Origin: Candidatus Hydrogenedentota bacterium
Lineage (GTDB): Bacteria > Hydrogenedentota > Hydrogenedentia > Hydrogenedentales > SLHB01
Reading direction: 5' to 3'
DNA: 14,178 bases
Assembly (NCBI GenBank): GCA_007118235.1
Contig: SKRY01000166.1
Span: 1-14,178 of the forward strand
The position numbers were made by a program, and so were the translations under genes. The notes under the pieces were generated by a model. It had not been told where the DNA came from, did no database searches, and saw only the letters and a program-made list of their open reading frames with translations. Positions 14,048 to 14,178 of this stretch are shown here, one piece after another. How positions within the stretch are numbered: position 1 is the first letter of the stretch; the number at the start of each line of letters is the position of its first letter.

Positions 14048-14178
14048 ATGAAAGGCGTGGTTTTGGCGGGCGGTTTGGGGACGCGGCTGGCGCCTCTGAC
14101 GCGGGTGACCAACAAGCATTTGCTTCCCGTGTACAACAAGCCGATGATCTTCTACCCCATTCAGACCTTGGTGGATGC
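14048..14178 (+). CDS. rfbA: Glucose-1-phosphate thymidylyltransferase-like nucleotidyltransferase, partial (N-terminus)
   Basis: The first 43 codons of a sugar-phosphate nucleotidyltransferase. These enzymes join NTP and sugar-1-phosphate to make an activated sugar, here probably dTDP-glucose for dTDP-rhamnose or related deoxysugars. MKGVVLAGGLGTRLAPLT contains the nucleotide-binding GGxGTRLxPLT signature, and NKHLLPVYNKPMIFYPIQTL is the conserved segment of the RfbA/RmlA group (SKQLLPVYDKPMIYYP in the best-known enzymes). GGGGAG lies eleven bases before the ATG. The gene runs off the right edge and probably starts a polysaccharide locus there. The symbol is by similarity; a related nucleotidyltransferase of other specificity cannot be excluded from this fragment. 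Confidence 0.85.
   Translation, partial: MKGVVLAGGLGTRLAPLTRVTNKHLLPVYNKPMIFYPIQTLVD

Overview
The window looks like G+C-rich bacterial chromosome. The mix of genes is typical of uncultivated, sugar-degrading diderm phyla such as Planctomycetota or Candidatus Hydrogenedentota: Gfo/Idh/MocA oxidoreductases, a xylose-isomerase-like TIM barrel, FucP-like permeases, small zinc-ribbon proteins and a PHP-type lipoprotein. That placement is an inference from gene content; no rRNA or marker gene is present. I saw no tRNA, CRISPR array, insertion sequence or prophage.

Left block (1-5656, all minus strand): a carbohydrate uptake and catabolism cassette. Two nearly identical 404-residue FucP-like MFS permeases lie in tandem (4442-5656, then 3157-4371) and end at a strong hairpin terminator (3090-3126). 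A second unit starts from a good sigma70-type promoter (2950-2978) whose -10 box sits in a palindrome (2944-2960). It encodes a sugar isomerase/epimerase (2064-2885) and two Gfo/Idh/MocA oxidoreductases (883-1863, and 1-856, which runs off the left edge). Together they suggest import of a sugar or sugar acid followed by oxidation and isomerisation; the substrate cannot be read from the sequence.

Middle block (6342-10544, plus strand): after a 685-bp stretch without a credible gene, a GT4-type and a GT2-type glycosyltransferase overlap by one base. A recognisable promoter (8419-8446) then overlaps the end of the second and leads to two proteins of unknown function with N-terminal zinc ribbons, one mostly coiled coil and one with a TPR-like helical region.

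Right block (10644-14178): a minus-strand lipoprotein with a PHP (CehA/McbA-like) domain whose metal-ligand positions are largely substituted, divergent from a YtrA-type GntR regulator. Next come a short protein holding only the DNA-binding Recombinase domain of large serine recombinases, with its own promoter, and the first 43 codons of a glucose-1-phosphate thymidylyltransferase-like gene, which probably opens a polysaccharide locus beyond the right edge.

The observations most worth following are the apparently inactivated PHP lipoprotein, the catalytic-domain-less recombinase with a G8 tract early in its reading frame, the duplicated permease with patchy identity, and the paired zinc-ribbon proteins.
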